From the NCBI GenBank assembly GCA_910587685.1, contig CAJUMY010000003.1, forward strand, positions 62,001 to 126,000: a stretch of 64,000 bases of DNA, written 5' to 3'. The stretch is from an uncultured Christensenellaceae bacterium (GTDB lineage Bacteria > Bacillota > Clostridia > Christensenellales > UBA3700). Positions 48,440 through 57,755 of the stretch are shown piece by piece. Under the pieces are notes generated by a model. That model made no database searches, was not told where the DNA came from, and saw nothing but the letters and a program-made list of their open reading frames with translations. Each line of letters starts with the position of its first letter. Positions within the stretch are counted from its first letter, which is position 1. The position numbers and the translations under genes were made by a program.

Positions 48440-49612
48440 TCAGTAAACGTACGAAGAATTAATGCTGACGTTGATATTAGTAGAAAGTCCGTCTGCAAGA
48501 ACAGCATTTATGATGCCGTCAAGACCGTCGGGCAACGAGAAGTTCGGAATAAGCGCCGGAAGCATATCGTTAAGCACCTTACCGAGCATAGTTGCGCTGA
48601 TAGTTACTCTCATGGTATCGCTGATCTGCATCTTGTTGATCTTCCAAGCGTCTGCATCCTTGTCGAACTTGAGATCCATATTCATCTTCACCGTACCGAA
48701 GTCGATAAGAGTACTAAGACCCTCTTTTACGTCGGTAGTTCCGAGAAGCGGCATCAAAATAGTCTCGGTCAAGTGTATCTGCTCTTCCTGATCAATATAC
48801 TTATCCGCATAAGCGTCTACTGCGGTCTGAGCTATACCGAATACTCTGTCGAGATTAGCGGGAGCTTCGGAAGTGATCTTGTTACCGCTCTTGTTGACCG
48901 TAACGGTGCCGAAATCAAAGAGCGAAAGCGACAAATAGTTATCGTCGATGAACTTCTTTATCTTCTTGTCGAGCTGAGCGTCGTCGCTGTACTCTGCGAG
49001 CGGAGCAAGAAGATCTGCAACGTTCTCATCGAGCTTGATCTCGGTGGGTTTGTATATAGCGCCGAGCGGATTGCCGTCGCCGTCCTTAAGGAAACTAAGC
49101 TGATTACCGCTCTTATCCTTAACTTCGTTAAGTCCGTAAATCGTAAGATTCGTGAGTTTAGCGCGAGTCTTGTTATAAGAAAGACCTACTTCGAATCTAA
49201 CTTTCGAAAGATTAGCGATAGCGGTCGGGTCGATATTCGGAGCGCCTTGGATACCTGCCAAAACACCGCTGAGGATGTTAGCGATCGAACCGTAAAGCTC
49301 TGCCTGAATATTGCTGACCTTAGCGCTGACGTTAAGCTCGTTGTTCTTAACTTCTCTGATGATATTGATGTCGACATTGTTGAGCCTGATACCGCCCATA
49401 GTGCTTATTTTAATATCAATGCCGCCTATCTTGATGTCGTCGGTAATAGTCTTGGTCTCTGCGTCGGACTCGATGAATCCTTCCTGCAACGTGCTGATAG
49501 CCTCCTCGCCCTTAAGCGGAGTTCCGCCGGAACAAGCAACCATACACAGCATAGCTACTGCAAGAACCAACGCTACCGCGAGCATCAAAACTTTGCTCAT
49601 TTTTTTACTCAT
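48440..49612 (-). CDS. Lipoprotein of unknown function
   Basis: A 390-residue exported protein with a lipoprotein signal peptide and lipobox CMVACSGG. The mature part alternates strands and helices with no recognised domain: IDIKISTMGGIRLNNVDINI, NELNVSAKVSNIQAELYGSI, and near the C-terminus MRVTISATMLGKVLNDMLPA. It does not contain the repeat of the giant protein at 18932. It has its own promoter (49656-49684) and terminator, and AGGAGG about 11 bases upstream of the ATG. Its partners are unknown. Confidence 0.8.
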   Translation of the reverse strand: MSKKMSKVLMLAVALVLAVAMLCMVACSGGTPLKGEEAISTLQEGFIESDAETKTITDDIKIGGIDIKISTMGGIRLNNVDINIIREVKNNELNVSAKVSNIQAELYGSIANILSGVLAGIQGAPNIDPTAIANLSKVRFEVGLSYNKTRAKLTNLTIYGLNEVKDKSGNQLSFLKDGDGNPLGAIYKPTEIKLDENVADLLAPLAEYSDDAQLDKKIKKFIDDNYLSLSLFDFGTVTVNKSGNKITSEAPANLDRVFGIAQTAVDAYADKYIDQEEQIHLTETILMPLLGTTDVKEGLSTLIDFGTVKMNMDLKFDKDADAWKINKMQISDTMRVTISATMLGKVLNDMLPALIPNFSLPDGLDGIINAVLADGLSTNINVSINSSYVY

Positions 49613-49655
49613 AACGAATAATTCCTCCTAAAAGAATTTGATTTTTATTATTTAT

Positions 49656-49684
49656 ATTTTATATCCAAATGATTTTAATGTCAA
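49656..49684 (-). promoter_or_regulatory. Promoter of the lipoprotein gene
   Basis: Perfect TTGACA and TAAAAT with a 17-base spacer on the minus strand, about 45 bases before the start. Confidence 0.75.
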
Positions 49685-49809
49685 TACAAATCGAACGAAT
49701 TAACGTATCTTAAATATTTCTTAATCTTTATTTTACATATGCTGATACGTTTGCCGTTATATTAAGAAATATATTTTCCTTAATTCGCCGATTTCAAATT
49801 TATTTAATA

Positions 49810-51369
49810 TTATTTTTTACTTACAGCAGGATGATAGCCTTCCTTTTCGAGGAATTTTATCTCCATGTTTATATTATTTACGAATTCTTGGTTATTACGC
49901 GTCTTGACAAGCATTTGTATGAGATTTTCTGCGGCGTCCTGATTTTCGCCGTCCGCAAGGAGCCTTCTCATGCCCATAACGCCGTAGTATTCGTTCTCGC
50001 TAAGGAGCAGTTCTTCTCTTCTCGTGCCGCTCTTGTTGAGATCGACAGCGGGGAATATTCTCTTTTCGGAGAGCTTTCTGTCAAGGTGTATCTCCATATT
50101 GCCCGTACCCTTGAACTCCTCGTATATGACGTCGTCCATCCTGCTGCCGGTATCGACTAGCGCGGTAGCTATTATTGTTAGACTTCCGCCGTTCTCGATA
50201 TTACGCGCCGCTCCGAAAAATCTCTTTGGCGAATGCAGCGCGCCGGGGTCTATACCTCCAGAAAGAGTCCTTCCCGTCGGCGGTATCGTAAGGTTATACG
50301 CTCTTGCGAGTCTCGTTAAGGAATCCATTATGACGACGACGTCCTTCCCCATCTCGACGCTTCGCTTCGCCCTCTCGATGAGTAGTTCCGCGCTCTTAGC
50401 ATGGTGGTCGGGAGTCTCGTCGAACGTCGAATATATGACTGTGCCGTTTATCGACCTCTTCATATCGGTGACCTCTTCGGGACGCTCGTCTACGAGAAGA
50501 ACGTACATCTCGACTTCGGGATAATTGGCGGTTATCGCGTTGGCGATGAGCTTGAGAAGGGTGGTCTTGCCGGCTTTCGGCGGCGAAACTATCATAGCCC
50601 TCTGTCCTTTTCCGATAGGAGCGATAAGATCGATACACCTTATTGCGAAATCGTTCTTTCTTCCTGCGTTCTCGAGTTTGAATCTCTCGTTCGGATATAT
50701 CGGTATAAGATTATCGAAATTGGGGCGGCTCTTGAGATTGAACGGAGGCAAACCGTTGACTTCCGTTACCTTGAACACTGCCGGCTGGCGGTTGTCCTGA
50801 AGCATTCTCGTCTGTCCTTTTACGTGATCGCCCTTTCTAAGTCCCAACATTTTGATGAGTTTTTGCGGTACATATGCGTCGTTTTTACTGTTTTCGCAAT
50901 TCTCCGCCCTCAAAAATCCATAGCCGTCCTGAAGTATCTCGAGCCAACCTTCTCTCTCCATAGAGCTCTCTTCTGCCTCTTCTGCGCTATCCGATTTTAA
51001 CTCCTCTTTCCCCTGTCCGTAATAGGCGTTGTTTCTGCCGCGCGGCGGCTCTGAGACGTTGTCCGCTACGGAAACGAGCGTCGATACGGGTTCCGCGGTT
51101 ATCGGCTCGTCGGCCTTGTCTATATCTATAAGACGCGTGCCGCCGTCCGCCGACGTTACTATCTTGATAGTCTTGGGAGGACGTCCTCGCTTTGTCTTAT
51201 TCTCCTCGGGTTTTATCTTTCCCGACTGGATGTCCAAAATAGTCTGAATAAGATCGGCTTTATTCGCCGTAGTCGGCGACTTCGCTCCCATTTCTCTGCC
51301 CAAGGTACGAAGTTCGAAAATACCGAGATTCTCAAGTTCTTCCTTAGTATAAGTAATATTGGTTGCCAT
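49810..51369 (-). CDS. rho: Transcription termination factor Rho
   Basis: A hexameric RNA-dependent ATPase, 519 residues from ATG at 51369 (MATNITYTKEELENLGIFEL), which follows GGAG at seven bases. Seen: an N-terminal Rho-N/SAP-like region, a polar insert with KRGRPPK, the cold-shock RNA-binding domain (LEILQDGYGFLRAEN), Walker A SPPKAGKTTLLK, LVDERPEEVTD, and SGGIDPGALHSPKRFFGAARN (Q and R loops). The insert between the N-terminal helix bundle and the RNA-binding domain makes it about 100 residues longer than E. coli Rho, common in Bacillota and Actinobacteria. Confidence 0.95.
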   Translation of the reverse strand: MATNITYTKEELENLGIFELRTLGREMGAKSPTTANKADLIQTILDIQSGKIKPEENKTKRGRPPKTIKIVTSADGGTRLIDIDKADEPITAEPVSTLVSVADNVSEPPRGRNNAYYGQGKEELKSDSAEEAEESSMEREGWLEILQDGYGFLRAENCENSKNDAYVPQKLIKMLGLRKGDHVKGQTRMLQDNRQPAVFKVTEVNGLPPFNLKSRPNFDNLIPIYPNERFKLENAGRKNDFAIRCIDLIAPIGKGQRAMIVSPPKAGKTTLLKLIANAITANYPEVEMYVLLVDERPEEVTDMKRSINGTVIYSTFDETPDHHAKSAELLIERAKRSVEMGKDVVVIMDSLTRLARAYNLTIPPTGRTLSGGIDPGALHSPKRFFGAARNIENGGSLTIIATALVDTGSRMDDVIYEEFKGTGNMEIHLDRKLSEKRIFPAVDLNKSGTRREELLLSENEYYGVMGMRRLLADGENQDAAENLIQMLVKTRNNQEFVNNINMEIKFLEKEGYHPAVSKK

Positions 51370-51583
51370 ACTGTAACTCCTTTGCGTCAAACGACGCTTC
51401 CTACTCGTAAGAATAGCATATTAAAAATCAATGAAATAAACAAACAAAACATCAGATCGAATTTTAACAAAATGTCTCATTGTGTCGAAATTCATCGTAA
51501 TTACTATAAAATATCGTTATATCCGTAAATCTTCCCTAAACCGAACAATAAAAATATATACAAAATATTTGATTTAATGCAGC

Positions 51584-51607
51584 GGTAAGGAAATTATTTT
51601 CCTTACC
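51584..51607 (-). other. Hairpin after the beta-lactamase-fold gene
   Basis: GGTAAGGAAA / TTTCCTTACC lies 10 bases after the stop at 51617. The T-run is poor on both strands; it may still be the 3' end of that transcript. Confidence 0.4.
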
Positions 51608-51616
51608 TTATTCGCA

Positions 51617-52261
51617 TTATTTTTCAAGAACTATAACTTTGGTCGAATCGCTGTCGAATCTTCTGTCGAACTCTATCGTGTTGCTGCCGGCATATACTAT
51701 CGCCTCGTCGTCGAAAAGCCGCAGAAAATCATCAAGCCTGTCTATATCCATATCGCTATCGCGCGTCTTGTAGTGCATCGGAATAACTATATCCGGCATG
51801 ATGAGGTCGACGTAATTCTTCGCCTCCTCAGCATCTATCGTATAGTTCCCTCCGACGGGGATAAGCAATACGTTGACAGAACCGAGCGCCTCTACGAAAG
51901 ATATCTGACATTCCTCTCCTATATCACCGAGATGACATATATCGACGCCGTCCATACCTATCGTAAATACGCGGTTTTCTCCGCGTTTTGCTCCTTGCTT
52001 GCGGTCATGGTAGCTCCTTAACGAAGCTATATGTACGCCGTCTATCTCGAACGCGCCTATACTGTCAAGCACTATAGGCTCGCCCTCGATCCTATCCAAA
52101 GCGTCGTGATCATTGTGCGAATGACTGACGGTGACTATATCCGCCTTTACTTTCGGCATTTCGTAACCGACTATTTTCGCATCGTAAGGATCGGTCACAA
52201 CGACCGCGCCGGTTGACTCTTCGAGCCTGAACGAGGAGTGTCCCAGCCATGTAATCTTCAT
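51617..52261 (-). CDS. Metallo-beta-lactamase-fold hydrolase (UPF0173-like)
   Basis: A protein of about 214 residues with MKITWLGHSSFRLEE at the N-terminus and the metal motif SHSHNDHD (HxHxDH) near residues 46-53, followed by later His and Asp residues (GDIGEE near 118, PMHYKT near 170). It is a cytoplasmic metal-dependent hydrolase of the UPF0173/YtkL group; the substrate is unknown. GGGAGG precedes two adjacent ATGs; the second (52261) has the better spacing. Confidence 0.85.
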   Translation of the reverse strand: MKITWLGHSSFRLEESTGAVVVTDPYDAKIVGYEMPKVKADIVTVSHSHNDHDALDRIEGEPIVLDSIGAFEIDGVHIASLRSYHDRKQGAKRGENRVFTIGMDGVDICHLGDIGEECQISFVEALGSVNVLLIPVGGNYTIDAEEAKNYVDLIMPDIVIPMHYKTRDSDMDIDRLDDFLRLFDDEAIVYAGSNTIEFDRRFDSDSTKVIVLEK

Positions 52262-52356
52262 CATTACCTCCCGTTAACATATATTATGTAACAACTATAG
52301 AGAAGATACCGACGGGAGCCTAATAACCGACTCCGCGTCCTTCTTCATCCTCTATT

Positions 52357-53523
52357 TTACTTCTTATCGTGGAATTTGTCAATAAGTTCGTTGATTTTAT
52401 CGTGCGGATCGAGCAGTCCCGAAAGAGACTTGTTCTGATTGCTTGCCGCGATGATGTAGGCTATGAACTTAGACATATCTGCCTCGACGAACCATTCTTT
52501 TTCGCGTAGCGCCGGCGAAACGTATGTAAGATTGGTGCTGAGAACAGCGGTAAAAAGACCCTTTTTATACGCTTCGTCGAACTTCTCAACGCCCTCCGTG
52601 AAGAGACCGTACGTAGCGGTAAGGAATATCTTATTACATCCTTTCTCCTTGAGTTCCGTACAGAGTTTGAGTACGGAATCGCCGGTCGCGATGATATCGT
52701 CGGCTACGAATATATCCTTTCCCTTAACGTCGTTACCGATGTAGTCGTGCGCCACTATCGGATTGCGTCCGTTGACTATCGTCGAATAATCTCTTCTCTT
52801 ATAGAACATTCCGAGATTGACGCCGAGCACCGAAGCGTAATAGATATTACGCGACATCGCGCCTTCGTCGGGACTCACTATCATAAACGTATCCTTATCG
52901 AGACACATATCGGGGAATCTTCTGAGAAGAGCCTTTAGTATCTGATAGGTCGGCATAAAGTTATCGAAGCCGACGAGCGGGATAGCGTTCTGAACTCTCG
53001 GGTCGTGCGCGTCGAACGTGATGATGTCGGATACGCCCATGATCTCGAGTTCTCTGAGCATCTGAGCGCAGTCGAGCGACTCGCGCGCGTTACGTCTATG
53101 CTGTCTGCCGCCGTAAAGTATAGGCATAACGACGGTTATCTTCTTCGCTTTGCCCCCGATAGCCGCTATGATCCTCTTGAGATCGGTATAATGATCGTCG
53201 GGAGACATACGGTTCTCGGCGCCGAACATATTGTAAGTCAACGAATAGTTGCCTACGTCGCAAAGGATATATACGTCCTTTCCTCTCACTGTTTCGTTGA
53301 TAAGAGCCTTACCGTCGCCCGTCGTGAATCTAGGGCATTTATTATTGATAAGGAACGTCTTTCTCTCAAAAGACTTGTTACATTTTTTAGCCTCTTGATT
53401 GAACCAGTTGACAAGGTAGTAATCTACCTGTTTCCCCATATTCTCCGCGCTCTGCATCGCAATGATAGCGAGCTCGGACTTGTCTTCGTCAAAATTAAAT
53501 ATTGACTCGAAAAACGGTGCCAT
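52357..53523 (-). CDS. prs: Ribose-phosphate pyrophosphokinase, long form
   Basis: Makes PRPP from ribose-5-phosphate and ATP. At 388 residues it is about 70 longer than the classic 315-residue enzyme, with extra N-terminal (FDEDKSELAIIAMQSAENMG) and C-terminal segments. Key parts are kept: YGGRQHRRNARE (ATP loop), TFDAHDPRVQNAIP, and the PRPP loop FVADDIIATGDS. Long variants occur in some Clostridia. This probably supplies PRPP for nucleotide and amino-acid synthesis. Confidence 0.88.
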   Translation of the reverse strand: MAPFFESIFNFDEDKSELAIIAMQSAENMGKQVDYYLVNWFNQEAKKCNKSFERKTFLINNKCPRFTTGDGKALINETVRGKDVYILCDVGNYSLTYNMFGAENRMSPDDHYTDLKRIIAAIGGKAKKITVVMPILYGGRQHRRNARESLDCAQMLRELEIMGVSDIITFDAHDPRVQNAIPLVGFDNFMPTYQILKALLRRFPDMCLDKDTFMIVSPDEGAMSRNIYYASVLGVNLGMFYKRRDYSTIVNGRNPIVAHDYIGNDVKGKDIFVADDIIATGDSVLKLCTELKEKGCNKIFLTATYGLFTEGVEKFDEAYKKGLFTAVLSTNLTYVSPALREKEWFVEADMSKFIAYIIAASNQNKSLSGLLDPHDKINELIDKFHDKK

Positions 53524-53664
53524 TTTAACCTCCGATACTTCTTATATGTATATCTGAATTTTATTTTTCAAAAGTTTGCCGACGATACTTATACGATATT
53601 GCATATCCTTAACGTATCGCTTTTTCCGACGGGAAATCTACTTACTCGATGAAGCAATCGTATT

Positions 53665-55149
53665 CTATTCGCTGAAGAGATTGTTCGACTCGAACTCCGC
53701 CTCCGTGCTGATGTAAACGTTGAGCTTTTTGAGCACGCTTTCGTCGTCTTTAGAGAGCATGACGGTCGAGTGAGCCTCGCATCTATCCAAAAGTTTCAGC
53801 TTGGAAATCGCAAGTTTCGCAACGGGACTCGTCGCGGCGCATATACTGAGAGCGATAAGGACCTCTCTCAACGAAAGCACTCTCTTATGCTCGTGCAGAC
53901 TGTCCTTTTTGAGCTGAAGTATAGGCTCCAATACTATCGGAGAAATGAGATCTATCTCGTCGTCTATCTTTGCGAGAGTCTTGACCGCGTTGAGAACTAC
54001 GCTCGCCGCCGCCGAAAGTATCTCCGTCTGTTTGCCGGTCACTATCTTTCCGTTATGAAGCTCTACGGCGATAACGGGAACGCCTCCTACTGCGTACGAT
54101 TTGTCAAGCGACGCTTGCACAACCTTTCTGTCGGCAATAGTTATACCGAGATCGCTCATCAAAAGCTCAATCTTTTCCTTTGCTCCTATGTCGCCAAGTC
54201 CCTGCTTGTAATCGCAGCAAGCCTTGTAATAACGTCTCAAAACTTCCTGTTTCGCGGCGTCTTGAACAGCGTTGTCATCGACTATCGCGTAGCCTGCCAT
54301 ATTGACGCCCATATCGGTCGGCGATTTATACGGCTCTTTATTCATTATCTTACTCAGTATAGCTTTGACCACGGGGAATACTTCGATATCTCTGTTATAA
54401 TTGACGGACATCGAACCGTAAGCCTCGAGATGAAAGTGATCTATCATATTGACGTCCTTAAGATCTGCCGTTGCCGCTTCGTACGCGACGTTGACAGGAT
54501 GCTTCAGCGGTATATTCCATATCGGGAACGTCTCGAACTTTGCATATCCGACCTTGTTGCCGAGCTTGTACTCGTGATAGAGCTGACAAAGACACGTCGC
54601 AAGTTTTCCGCTGCCGGGACCCGGCGCGGTCACTACGACGAGCGGTCTCGTCGTGGGAATATACGGATTCTTGCCGTATCCTTCGTCGCTGATTATAGTG
54701 TCTATATCGGTAGGATAGCCCTTTGTCTTGGTATGTATATATACCTTTTCGCCTCTTCTTTCGAGTTTCTTTTTGTATATATCCGCTTGAGCCTGTCCTT
54801 CGTACTGAGTAATGACCACACTGTTGATATATATATCGAGAGCCCTCAAATTGTCGATAAGTCTCAATACGTCGGAACCGTAGTTGATGCCGTAGTCCGC
54901 TCTTATCTTGTTCTTTTCAAGATCTCTCGCGTTTATAGCGATGATTATCTCCGCCTTATCCTTGAGTTTTTGAAGTATCTTGACTTTTGCGTTTACGTCA
55001 AAGCCGGGAAGAACTCTCGAAGCGTGACAGTCGTCGAAAAGTTTTCCGCCGAATTCGAGATAGAGTCTCGAGCCCGTCTCTTCTATACGTCGAAGTATCT
55101 CTTCGGTCTGTCTTTTAGTGTATAATTCGTTATCAAAACCAAATTTCAT
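53665..55149 (-). CDS. DUF1846-domain protein
   Basis: A 494-residue cytoplasmic protein. The opening KFGFDNELYTKRQTEEILRR and LEFGGKLFDDCHASRVLPGF, and the internal VVVTAPGPGSGKLATCLCQL (a P-loop-like stretch near residues 171-190), are typical of DUF1846. The family is common in Bacillota and related anaerobes; its function is not established, though the P-loop suggests nucleotide binding. AGAGGT lies before the ATG, with its own promoter at 55217-55245. Confidence 0.88.
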   Translation of the reverse strand: MKFGFDNELYTKRQTEEILRRIEETGSRLYLEFGGKLFDDCHASRVLPGFDVNAKVKILQKLKDKAEIIIAINARDLEKNKIRADYGINYGSDVLRLIDNLRALDIYINSVVITQYEGQAQADIYKKKLERRGEKVYIHTKTKGYPTDIDTIISDEGYGKNPYIPTTRPLVVVTAPGPGSGKLATCLCQLYHEYKLGNKVGYAKFETFPIWNIPLKHPVNVAYEAATADLKDVNMIDHFHLEAYGSMSVNYNRDIEVFPVVKAILSKIMNKEPYKSPTDMGVNMAGYAIVDDNAVQDAAKQEVLRRYYKACCDYKQGLGDIGAKEKIELLMSDLGITIADRKVVQASLDKSYAVGGVPVIAVELHNGKIVTGKQTEILSAAASVVLNAVKTLAKIDDEIDLISPIVLEPILQLKKDSLHEHKRVLSLREVLIALSICAATSPVAKLAISKLKLLDRCEAHSTVMLSKDDESVLKKLNVYISTEAEFESNNLFSE

Positions 55150-55216
55150 AAAACGTACCTCTTTAGCGATAAGAGCCTCTCGCTCTTAAAAAAATCTCAC
55201 GATCAATCCCTTGTAT

Positions 55217-55245
55217 ATATTATCATTAATAGAAATTTATTTCAA
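55217..55245 (-). promoter_or_regulatory. Promoter of the DUF1846 gene
   Basis: TTGAAA and TAATAT with a 17-base spacer on the minus strand. Confidence 0.55.
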
Positions 55246-55269
55246 TAGAATTCGCTCACTTTCTATTAA

Positions 55270-55306
55270 AAAATTAAGTATAAAATACGGCGGCGAAAAG
55301 TATTCT
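55270..55306 (-). terminator. Intrinsic terminator of the ABC/FtsX unit
   Basis: On the minus strand a 12-bp stem with two G-T pairs (GGTGGTGAAAAG / CTTTTCGCCGCC) and a 4-base loop, followed by GTATTTTAT. Confidence 0.75.
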
Positions 55307-55351
55307 TTTCACCACCTCTAAGCTCTGCTTATAATTGTTTGAAAGTAGTAT

Positions 55352-57751
55352 TTATTCGCCTTTGGCGTCTTGAAGCATTTCGCGCGGATAACGTTTTGTC
55401 TGCGAGAGCGAAATAACGAACGAAACGATAACGCCGACAATTATCGGAATAATTGCAATCGTAGGCGCAAGCATTTCGATGCCCTTTATCGCAACTCTTC
55501 CGATAAGTACCGTCAAGGTATTAGCAAATATCGGAACCGCCGCGTAAGACAATGCAAAACCTATAAGGAACGCTATTAAGTTCATTATAAGTACGAGCGT
55601 AGTATATACGAGTCCGACGCCGCTTCTTCCTACGCCGAGCGATCTCAAGACGCCGTTTCGCCGTCTGTCCGCCTTCGACAACTGAATAACGTAAAGCAAA
55701 TTCATAATAACGGCAGTCGTCATAAAGAGGATCGCCGCGATACCGAACATGGGACCGACTATCTCATAATTCCTCATATAATTCATCGTATCTTCCATCG
55801 CCCTGCCGATTATCTCGGTAGAAAATTCGTTATTCAAGTCGTTATCCATAAGGAACGATATAGCGCTGACGTCATCGCCTTTGTTTTGCCCTATAGCCAC
55901 CGCGAATCCCATATACTTCTCGCCGTGGACCAACTGCCCGACGTCGCCGATATAGGCGGTATTATCCAAACTTTCCCCGCCTTCATCGTCTATATATCCT
56001 ACTACTTTGAACTGGTTGAACTCTTCCCCGTAACCTACGTTAAAATAAATACTATCCTTTTCGCTATCGGTAAGACCGTCTACTCCCGTTCCCTTGTCGG
56101 CGCCGAGTTTCGTATCGAGTACCGCCTTGCCGATCACCATCTCTCCGTCGCCTAGCTCTTCTATTTCTTCGCCCGTTAGCGATACTATCCTGCTCTTTTC
56201 CTCTTCGCTTATGAATCTGAACGACGACATATCGAGACCGATCTTCATCCCCAAATATATAGTCAGCTTAAAGCTGTCCGAATAATTATCGAGAAACTGC
56301 TCCGATACTATAGGCGAGCGGTGTCTCAAATATACCGCGCTAAAGGATCTGTCGTCTCTCTCCAGCAAAGCGCTTCCGTTTTTTACGCTCCTATATAGCT
56401 CTTCTTCATAAGTATCGACAACGCCTACTACGGTATAACCGCTCTCTTCGAGCGTTACACCGATGATGTCTTTATATTCCGTCAGTCTGAATTTCCCCGT
56501 ATCGACAAGACCGTCGAACTGATATTTCGTTATGGCTATCTCTTTTCGTCCCGCAGGCATTTTCCCCGCAAGAAGAGTATATCCGGAATCTTTAAGAAAA
56601 GCGTCGTTCTCCGCAACGTATACCGTATCGACGGCAAAATCGTAATATTCCGTGTTAACGGGTTTTTCGCGAGTAATATAGAATCTCTCTTCTATGATTC
56701 GCATAAAAGCCTTTTTGCCTTTTATCTCGTTCTCTATAGCTAAACGCTCTTCACTGCTTATCGTTCCGTCTCCTTCTATAAGGGAGATATCTATCTTAGG
56801 CTCGTATACTACGAACATATACTTATCTCCGGCTTCGACAGCCGTATTACGGTAAATGCTCACAACGCCCGTAAAGTAGAAAGACAGAAACAGTATCGCC
56901 GCCAAAAAGCACAGCGTTATTACCGAAAACGCAGATATGCTCTTTCTTATGCTCGACTTAAAACTCGCTGCGCCGAGCAAGAGATGTTCTCTTATATCAA
57001 GCGCGCCGAATCTCTTCTTTTTTTCGTCTTTATTTTCAAAAACATCATTATATGTATCTTTATTTTCCGCTTTTCCTATAAAAGTATCGCTTATTATTTC
57101 TCCGTCTTTCATCTCGACGATCCTATCTGCGTACGCTCTCGCGCTCTCGATATCGTGAGTAACTACTATAACGGCTCTATCCCGAGAGGTCTCTTTCAAC
57201 AGTTCGAAGACTTCTCTTGAATTTTCACTATCGAGATTTCCCGTAGGTTCGTCGGCAAGAAGTACTCCCGACCCTTTCACAATCGCCCTAGCTATCGCAA
57301 CGCGTTGCTGTTCTCCGCCCGAAAGCTCGTAAGGATACTTCTTTTTAACGTCTATGAGACTCACCCTTTCAAGAGCTTCGTCTATCAAAGCAACATCCTT
57401 TTTGCCCGCAAGCGACATCTCGAGTCTCAGATTCTCCTCTACCGTAATACCGCCTATTAGATTGAATTCCTGAAAAACGTAATTGATCTCGTTACGCCTT
57501 ATATCATCCTTATCCCTTTCCTTAAGCGTAGCGTAATCGTAATTGCCGAGCGATACGTCTCCGCTATCGAAAGGTATGATGAGTCCTATGGCGTTAAGCA
57601 ACGTCGATTTTCCGGAACCGCTTTCCCCAACTATCGCAGTCATGCCGACGTTCCCTATCTCGAGATTGACGTTATCGAGCGCGAGAACGTCATCGCCGCC
57701 CTTTATCTTATAGATTTTAGTGAGTCCCCTTATCTTGATAATACTGCTCAT
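55352..57751 (-). CDS. MacB-like ABC transporter, fused ATPase and FtsX permease
   Basis: A 799-residue fusion. Residues 1-225 are the ATPase: Walker A GESGSGKST (42-50), signature LSGGEQ (143-148), Walker B GVLLADEPTGNLD. A membrane segment follows (272-296), then a large extracytoplasmic domain of about 370 residues and three C-terminal membrane segments (about 670-790). This is the MacB topology, used for mechanotransmission across the membrane or for peptide and lipoprotein export rather than classic import. It starts 4 bases after its paralogue and ends before a terminator. The substrate is unknown; the exported Gly-rich protein upstream is the obvious candidate to test. Confidence 0.85.
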   Translation of the reverse strand: MSSIIKIRGLTKIYKIKGGDDVLALDNVNLEIGNVGMTAIVGESGSGKSTLLNAIGLIIPFDSGDVSLGNYDYATLKERDKDDIRRNEINYVFQEFNLIGGITVEENLRLEMSLAGKKDVALIDEALERVSLIDVKKKYPYELSGGEQQRVAIARAIVKGSGVLLADEPTGNLDSENSREVFELLKETSRDRAVIVVTHDIESARAYADRIVEMKDGEIISDTFIGKAENKDTYNDVFENKDEKKKRFGALDIREHLLLGAASFKSSIRKSISAFSVITLCFLAAILFLSFYFTGVVSIYRNTAVEAGDKYMFVVYEPKIDISLIEGDGTISSEERLAIENEIKGKKAFMRIIEERFYITREKPVNTEYYDFAVDTVYVAENDAFLKDSGYTLLAGKMPAGRKEIAITKYQFDGLVDTGKFRLTEYKDIIGVTLEESGYTVVGVVDTYEEELYRSVKNGSALLERDDRSFSAVYLRHRSPIVSEQFLDNYSDSFKLTIYLGMKIGLDMSSFRFISEEEKSRIVSLTGEEIEELGDGEMVIGKAVLDTKLGADKGTGVDGLTDSEKDSIYFNVGYGEEFNQFKVVGYIDDEGGESLDNTAYIGDVGQLVHGEKYMGFAVAIGQNKGDDVSAISFLMDNDLNNEFSTEIIGRAMEDTMNYMRNYEIVGPMFGIAAILFMTTAVIMNLLYVIQLSKADRRRNGVLRSLGVGRSGVGLVYTTLVLIMNLIAFLIGFALSYAAVPIFANTLTVLIGRVAIKGIEMLAPTIAIIPIIVGVIVSFVISLSQTKRYPREMLQDAKGE

Positions 57752-57755
57752 ACGC

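Noticed and set aside
53770..55125. Plus-strand open frame of 451 codons opposite the DUF1846 gene
   Set aside because: Antisense shadow; the minus-strand gene has the family motifs and the ribosome binding site.
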